Part shown: piece after piece, positions 13,555 through 13,790 of the stretch
How positions within the stretch are numbered: position 1 is the stretch's first letter
Layout of the letters: each line of letters opens with the position of its first letter
Assembly (NCBI GenBank): GCA_028288945.1
Contig: JAQGHH010000013.1
Span: 1 to 13,790, forward strand
Direction: 5' to 3'
Length of the DNA stretch: 13,790 bases
Source of the DNA: Phycisphaerales bacterium
GTDB taxonomy: Bacteria; Planctomycetota; Phycisphaerae; Tepidisphaerales; Tepidisphaeraceae
Notes under the pieces: model-generated
Databases searched by the model: none
What the model saw: only the letters and a program-made list of their open reading frames with translations
Told to the model about the DNA's origin: nothing
Program-made: the position numbers and the translations under genes

Positions 13555-13790
13555 ATGAGCCGGGTACGCGTATTGGTTGGCACGCGCAAGGGCGCGTTCG
13601 TTCTCGAATCGGACGGCAAGCGCCAGAAATGGGAGGTCAGCGGCCCCCACTTTGGCGGCTGGGAGATCTACCACCTCAAGGGCTCGCCCGCCGACCCCAA
13701 TCGCATCTACGCGTCGCAGTCCAGTAGCTGGTTCGGGCAGCAGATCCAGCGCTCCGACGACGGCGGCAAAACCTGGGCGCCCGTCGGCAA
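13555..13790 (+). CDS. BNR/Asp-box repeat (sialidase-like propeller) protein, partial
   Basis: The first 78 residues of a protein that runs off the right edge. MSRVRVLVGTRKGAFVLESD opens the first propeller blade. SPADPNRIYASQSS and QRSDDGGKTWAPVG follow, the latter a clear Asp-box (S-x-D-x-G-x-T-W). This matches bacterial proteins annotated as exo-alpha-sialidase or BNR/YVTN-repeat proteins; true sialidase activity is not implied. There is no signal peptide, so a cytoplasmic location is expected. AAAGGAG lies 7 nt before ATG 13555. It follows the ArsR-SRPBCC-VOC genes on the same strand and may be part of that operon. Confidence 0.9.
   Translation, partial: MSRVRVLVGTRKGAFVLESDGKRQKWEVSGPHFGGWEIYHLKGSPADPNRIYASQSSSWFGQQIQRSDDGGKTWAPVG

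Noticed and set aside
13307..13555. Minus-strand frame of 82 codons over the VOC-BNR gap
   Set aside because: Arg/Pro-rich, no ribosome site of note, and opposite to the operon direction; the plus-strand frame at 13321 has a better residue pattern.

Overview
The window is high-GC bacterial chromosome with short intergenic gaps and single-copy metabolic and regulatory genes. It contains no rRNA, tRNA, CRISPR array or insertion sequence that I can recognise. The gene mix (an ammonium channel with an N-terminal extension, a DUF47/Pit pair, a PAC2-family protein, a coupled phosphoribosyltransferase/hydrolase pair, an ArsR-SRPBCC-VOC cluster and a BNR-repeat protein) suggests a Planctomycetota-like or related environmental bacterium. 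That is an inference from gene style; no phylogenetic marker is present.

Layout. (1) 55-2283, minus strand: an ammonium transporter gene (amtB) followed by a PII signalling protein gene (glnK), with a perfect 12-bp inverted repeat between them. (2) 2284-3005: a 722-bp gap with no convincing gene. (3) 3006-6261, plus strand: an NtrC-architecture response regulator overlapping a membrane histidine kinase by 20 bp. The regulator's AAA+ domain lacks the residues needed for sigma-54 activation. (4) 6494-8294, plus strand: a PhoU-like DUF47 protein and a Pit phosphate permease. (5) 8348-9331, minus strand: a PAC2-family protein. (6) 9460-10865, plus strand: a phosphoribosyltransferase and a dienelactone-hydrolase-like protein joined by an ATGA overlap. 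(7) 10858-11676, minus strand: a chloroperoxidase/esterase-type alpha/beta hydrolase. (8) 11894-13790, plus strand: an ArsR-family repressor, an SRPBCC (AHSA1-like) protein, a short probable gene remnant, a PhnB-like VOC protein, an antitoxin-like small ORF, and the start of a BNR-repeat protein that runs off the right edge.

How the genes may work together. AmtB and PII form the classic ammonium uptake and gating pair, but this PII has Gly at position 51 where uridylylated PII proteins have Tyr. The two-component system is a cotranscribed pair; its target is not visible, though amtB (divergent) and pit (downstream) are the nearest candidates. DUF47 and Pit form a standard phosphate-uptake pair. 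The ArsR gene has a strong sigma-70-like promoter whose spacer is almost exactly filled by an 18-bp dyad, and its start codon sits at the predicted transcription start, suggesting a self-repressed leaderless mRNA.

The least-explained items are the degenerate NtrC-like regulator, the leaderless ArsR control region, the phosphoribosyltransferase-hydrolase pair, the PAC2 protein with its acidic linker, and the antitoxin-like orphan. I see no clear multi-gene defence or mobile system.
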